Position numbers and translations under genes: made by a program
Assembly (NCBI GenBank): GCA_964630015.1
Contig: CAZVTJ010000036.1
Span: 1-9,474, forward strand
Reading direction: 5' to 3'
Origin: CAZERT01 sp964630015
GTDB lineage: Bacteria; Patescibacteriota; Microgenomatia; UBA10105; UBA927
DNA: 9,474 nucleotides
Shown: positions 6,945 to 9,474 of the stretch, in pieces
How the letters are laid out: the number at the start of each line of letters is the position of its first letter
How positions within the stretch are numbered: position 1 is the stretch's first letter
Notes under the pieces: generated by a model
What the model was told of the DNA's origin: nothing
Seen by the model: the letters and a program-made list of their open reading frames with translations, nothing else
Databases searched by the model: none

Positions 6945-7694
6945 TTACTTGAGTGCTTTAGCCTGATTAACGACATCCTCGATGGCTTGGGCTATTTTTT
7001 TGGGATCCCCAAGGAATTCCTTGTTACGGATGATAAAATCATCATCAAGGGTATAGACTAACGGAATACCTGTTGGAATATTTACGTCCAAAATTTCCTC
7101 ATCGGAAATATTTTCCAGTACCTTCACGAGCGCGCGAAGGCTATTATGATGACCGCTGATAAGTGCAGTTTTTCCGTTCCTGACTTCCGGAACGATAGTT
7201 GCGTTCCAAAATGGAAGCGTCCTGCTGATCGTATCCTTAAGTGACTCACCGTTTGGCTGATCCGGTTCTGGGACACTCGAAAATACTGGATCCTCCAGTT
7301 GCTTTAAAAATTGCTCCCGTGATAACCGTGGTGGTGTATCTGCATATCCCCGGCGCCATTTATGCACCTGTTCTTCCCCATATTTAATGGCCATTTCCGC
7401 CTTGTTCATTCCCTGAAGTGCGCCATAGTGACGTTCATTCAGCCGCCAGGATAGATGAACGGGAACCCACATCCTATCCATAGCATCCAGCAGTAACCAT
7501 GTTGTTCGGATGCTTCGCTTAAGAATTGAAGAAAAGACAATATCAGGCATGATGTTTCGATCCATCAGAAGTTCTGCCGCTTCTTTTGCTTGTTGTTTGC
7601 CATCGGCGGTAAGGTCAATATCCGTCCACCCGGTAAACCGGTTTTCCTTATTCCACAAACTCTGTCCGTGCCGTAATAAAATCAATGTATGCAT
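6945..7694 (-). CDS. gpmA: 2,3-bisphosphoglycerate-dependent phosphoglycerate mutase
   Basis: This 249-residue protein has the normal length for GpmA, which interconverts 3- and 2-phosphoglycerate in cytoplasmic glycolysis and gluconeogenesis through a phosphohistidine. Visible landmarks are LRHGQSLWN with the phospho-accepting H9, FTGWTDIDLT (20-29), RLNERHYG with E87, and SGHHNSLRAL with the second catalytic histidine H182. The last motif normally reads AHGNS, so the near-invariant glycine after the histidine is replaced by H183. The C-terminal FLGD (227-230) and lysine-rich tail are as expected. The gene begins five bases after the gmd stop with no Shine-Dalgarno sequence or good promoter, so it is probably co-transcribed with gmd and translated by reinitiation. 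A cofactor-independent mutase is excluded by the RHG motif. Confidence 0.93.
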   Translation of the reverse strand: MHTLILLRHGQSLWNKENRFTGWTDIDLTADGKQQAKEAAELLMDRNIMPDIVFSSILKRSIRTTWLLLDAMDRMWVPVHLSWRLNERHYGALQGMNKAEMAIKYGEEQVHKWRRGYADTPPRLSREQFLKQLEDPVFSSVPEPDQPNGESLKDTISRTLPFWNATIVPEVRNGKTALISGHHNSLRALVKVLENISDEEILDVNIPTGIPLVYTLDDDFIIRNKEFLGDPKKIAQAIEDVVNQAKALK

Positions 7695-7699
7695 GGATA

Positions 7700-8701
7700 T
7701 TACCGAAACAATTTCAAATCCTCATCAACCATTAGCTCCATAAGTTCTTTCATCTGAGTTTTTGGTTCCCATCCCAAATCTTTTTTTGCCTTTGCATAAT
7801 TTCCCTTCAATGCCTTGATCTCTGTCGGGCGTTTGAGTTTATCATCCGAAACAACATGTTCTTCCCAATCCAGTCCCACGTGAGAAAACGCAGCAACACA
7901 CGCATCGCGTATGGAATAGGATGTGTTCGTGCCAATCACGTAATCCCCTGGTTTTTTCTGCTGCAACATTCGCCACATGGCATCTACATACTCTTTTGCA
8001 TATCCCCAATCCCTCTGTGCATCCAGATTCCCAAGATGAAGTTGTCCTTTTTGGTCAACTAACGGCCTTCCAAGCTCATCAAGCGGTGGATTTTTTACGT
8101 TGTTTTTTATGCACGCAACCGCTGCGGAAATTTTTCGTGTCACAAAGTGAAGACTTCGGCGTGGGCTTTCGTGATTAAACAATATTCCACCGCAGGCAAA
8201 CATGCCGTATGATTCCCGGTAACAGCGCGTCATCATATGGGCATACGCCTTGGCAATACCATAAGGGTTATTTGCGTCAATCGGGGTTGATTCATCCGCA
8301 CTATCTGCCTCGATGTTCCCGAATATCTCCCGACTTGTTGCCTGATAGAACCGGGCTGATGGGACGTTATGGAGCACTGCTTCCATCACGCGTACAGGAC
8401 CAAGCGCCGTAATTTCACCGGTATAGAGGGGGTGTGTCCAGCTGTCTGCGGGAACCGATTGAGCGGCAATGTTATACACTTCATCGGGTTTGCATTCCCG
8501 TACCAACCGGGAAATGCTTTCCCCGTCAAGCAGGTCAGCCGCTTCAATGCGGATTTTTCCTGCAAGATGGTCAATGTTTTCTTTCCGATATGAAGTTGAA
8601 CGACGGATCGTTCCGACGACGGTATACCCTTTTTCAAGCAATAAATCTGCCAAATATGATCCGTCCTGAGAGGAAACGCCGATGATAAGTGCTGTTTTCA
8701 T
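7700..8701 (-). CDS. gmd: GDP-mannose 4,6-dehydratase
   Basis: This short-chain dehydrogenase-family enzyme removes water from GDP-mannose to give GDP-4-dehydro-6-deoxy-mannose, the precursor of fucose, rhamnose and related deoxysugars. With the start at 8701 (333 residues), the NADP-binding loop is GVSSQDGSYLA (8-18). Catalytic residues are S123 and E125 in SREIFG plus Y147 and K151 in YGIAK. The family signature HESPRR (177-182) and LGNLDAQRDWGYAKEYVDAMW (family-typical, about 223-243) are present. Divergent points are Ser for the middle glycine of GxxGxxG, Ser for the usual catalytic Thr, and SLH for GET after SPRR. A longer frame begins at ATG 8710, but that ATG is part of the TATAAT box, so 8701 is the better start, with a leaderless mRNA. 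gpmA follows after five bases. Confidence 0.9.
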   Translation of the reverse strand: MKTALIIGVSSQDGSYLADLLLEKGYTVVGTIRRSTSYRKENIDHLAGKIRIEAADLLDGESISRLVRECKPDEVYNIAAQSVPADSWTHPLYTGEITALGPVRVMEAVLHNVPSARFYQATSREIFGNIEADSADESTPIDANNPYGIAKAYAHMMTRCYRESYGMFACGGILFNHESPRRSLHFVTRKISAAVACIKNNVKNPPLDELGRPLVDQKGQLHLGNLDAQRDWGYAKEYVDAMWRMLQQKKPGDYVIGTNTSYSIRDACVAAFSHVGLDWEEHVVSDDKLKRPTEIKALKGNYAKAKKDLGWEPKTQMKELMELMVDEDLKLFR

Positions 8702-8708
8702 GGGTACC

Positions 8709-8717
8709 ATTATAGCA
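8709..8717 (-). promoter_or_regulatory. Extended -10 box (TGCTATAAT) of a leaderless promoter for gmd
   Basis: The minus strand reads TGC, TATAAT, then GGTACCC and the ATG at 8701, seven bases away. The TG dinucleotide makes it an extended -10 promoter, consistent with the absence of a -35 hexamer. It shares a 63-base divergent region with the ogt promoter. Confidence 0.7.
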
Positions 8718-8748
8718 AGGAAAAGAAGCGAAAGAAAAGAAAGAAACA
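8715..8748 (+). other. Purine tract between the divergent gmd and ogt promoters
   Basis: The plus strand is almost all G and A across about 34 bases, broken only by isolated C residues at 8716, 8729 and 8748. It fills the space between the two -10 boxes and covers both expected -35 positions. It may favour bending or opening, or carry a regulator site; nothing further can be said. Confidence 0.45.
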
Positions 8749-8759
8749 GTTCTTCGTCG

Positions 8760-8765
8760 TATAAT
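8760..8765 (+). promoter_or_regulatory. -10 box (TATAAT) of a leaderless promoter for ogt
   Basis: TATAAT is followed by eight bases (CACCCAAT) and then the ATG at 8774. No Shine-Dalgarno sequence and no -35 hexamer are visible. The start of transcription would fall at or within a base or so of the start codon. Confidence 0.7.
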
Positions 8766-8773
8766 CACCCAAT

Positions 8774-9127
8774 ATGGACACATCATCCGTCAGCCCTTTT
8801 TGTCATCGTGTATATGAAACATTGAAAATGGTTCCCAGCGGGTATCTTACAACCTACAAAGATCTTGCCGGTGCGATCGGATGTAACAGTCCACGGGCTG
8901 TCGGACAGGCACTCCGCAGTAATCCGTTTGCCCCCACAGTACCCTGTCACCGGGTCGTTTCATCAAATGGGACAATCGGCGGATTCTGCGGAGAAGTGAC
9001 GGGAAAATCCATTCAGGAAAAAATACGTCTGCTTACCCGGGAAGGTATCGTTATTTCCGATGGAAAAATCATGGATTTTAGTGCAAGACGGTTTGTATTC
9101 CCCAAACCCCGGCCTTCATCCGTTTGA
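8774..9127 (+). CDS. ogt: Single-domain methylated-DNA-protein cysteine methyltransferase
   Basis: This 117-residue protein is the C-terminal DNA-binding and active-site domain of O6-alkylguanine-DNA alkyltransferase. It repairs O6-methylguanine in one step by moving the alkyl group to its own cysteine. PCHRVV holds the acceptor C58. SPRAVGQALRSNP (39-51) is the recognition helix with R41 as the base-flipping arginine finger. E90 in REGI matches the family's buried glutamate. The N-terminal domain found in Ogt and Ada-C is missing. The cysteine rules out alkyltransferase-like (ATL) proteins, which have tryptophan there. TATAAT lies eight bases upstream of the ATG. The stop codon TGA at 9125-9127 is also the start of the queA extended -10 box. 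Confidence 0.9.
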   Translation: MDTSSVSPFCHRVYETLKMVPSGYLTTYKDLAGAIGCNSPRAVGQALRSNPFAPTVPCHRVVSSNGTIGGFCGEVTGKSIQEKIRLLTREGIVISDGKIMDFSARRFVFPKPRPSSV

Positions 9128-9133
9128 TATAAT
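9125..9133 (+). promoter_or_regulatory. Extended -10 box (TGATATAAT) for queA, overlapping the ogt stop
   Basis: TGATATAAT matches the TGnTATAAT extended -10 consensus exactly, and its first three bases are the TGA stop codon of ogt. Six bases (CCTGCC) separate it from the queA ATG at 9140, so the transcript should be leaderless. Confidence 0.65.
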
Positions 9134-9139
9134 CCTGCC

Positions 9140-9474
9140 ATGGCAACGGATATTTCCGATTATGACTATTCCCTTCCGGCACAAAGTATTGCCCAATTCC
9201 CGATTGATCCTCCGGAACAGGCAAAGCTCATGATCGTTTCCCGGAACGGAGGAATTCTCCAACACCGCCATGTCGCCGATCTGCCATCCTTTATCGGGCC
9301 AAACGATATTGTCGTTATCAACAACACGAAAGTTTTTAGGGCCCGGTTGTTCGGAACTCTTACTACGCCAGCCGGATTTTCCCGAAGTGTAGAACTTTTT
9401 CTGGTGCGTCCTACACAATACGGATGGCTTGCCCTTGCTAAACCAGGGAAACACTGTGTCCCGGGATCAACAAT
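9140..9474 (+). CDS. queA: S-adenosylmethionine:tRNA ribosyltransferase-isomerase QueA, N-terminal part
   Basis: The frame is open from ATG 9140 to the window end, giving 111 codons plus two bases. QueA transfers and rearranges the ribose of S-adenosylmethionine onto preQ1 in the wobble position of tRNA, making epoxyqueuosine. The N-terminal family pattern is clear: DYDYSLPAQSIAQFPIDPP (7-25), then LPSFIGPNDIVVINNTKV and RARLFG, then VELFLVR and GWLALAKPGK. About one third of the expected length is present. It starts 12 bases after the ogt stop and has its own promoter-like box within that gap. The coupling of ogt and queA in function is not obvious. Confidence 0.93.
   Translation, partial: MATDISDYDYSLPAQSIAQFPIDPPEQAKLMIVSRNGGILQHRHVADLPSFIGPNDIVVINNTKVFRARLFGTLTTPAGFSRSVELFLVRPTQYGWLALAKPGKHCVPGST

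Noticed and set aside
7695..7703. TAATAT at the gmd-gpmA junction as a leaderless promoter for gpmA
   Set aside because: It matches TATAAT at only four of six positions and lies two bases from the ATG, too close; operon read-through is simpler.
9116..9454. 112-residue minus-strand open frame at the right end
   Set aside because: It is the shadow of queA, whose N-terminal motifs are unmistakable on the plus strand.

Overview
The window is bacterial and gene-dense, with seven complete genes and two that run off the ends. All nine read with ordinary stop codons, and the coding DNA looks moderately GC-balanced. The phylum cannot be fixed from this sequence. Five exact TATAAT hexamers stand just in front of genes. 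Four of them lie only 6-8 bases before the start codon, which implies mostly leaderless mRNAs. The mix of genes (short housekeeping operons, a stand-alone alkyltransferase domain, GH130 propeller proteins) would suit an uncultured or candidate-phylum bacterium, but that is inference.

Layout. Positions 1-291 (minus) hold the start of a ZIP-family metal transporter. 350-976 (minus) is a small DEDDy 3'-5' exonuclease. 1029-2495 (minus) is a cytoplasmic 5'-nucleotidase-family metallophosphatase. After a 132-base divergent gap come two large plus-strand genes, 2628-4499 and 4503-6431, only three bases apart. Each encodes two fused GH130-type five-bladed propellers. A 513-base AT-rich non-coding stretch (6432-6944) follows; it carries interleaved inverted repeats and separates these genes from a convergent minus-strand pair: gmd (7700-8701), then gpmA (6945-7694). 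Divergent from gmd are ogt (8774-9127) and queA (from 9140, cut by the window end).

How the genes may work together. The GH130 pair is the unusual part. Of its four propellers, three keep the EDPR catalytic motif. The fourth, the N-terminal half of the first protein, aligns blade by blade but has lost every catalytic and pocket motif. GH130 enzymes characterised so far act on beta-mannosides, many by phosphorolysis giving alpha-mannose 1-phosphate. That product is a precursor of GDP-mannose, the substrate of Gmd. A local mannoside-to-nucleotide-sugar theme is therefore possible, but no mannose-1-phosphate guanylyltransferase is visible here. The remaining genes (metal uptake, nucleotide hydrolysis, DNA repair, queuosine synthesis, glycolysis) look like ordinary housekeeping.
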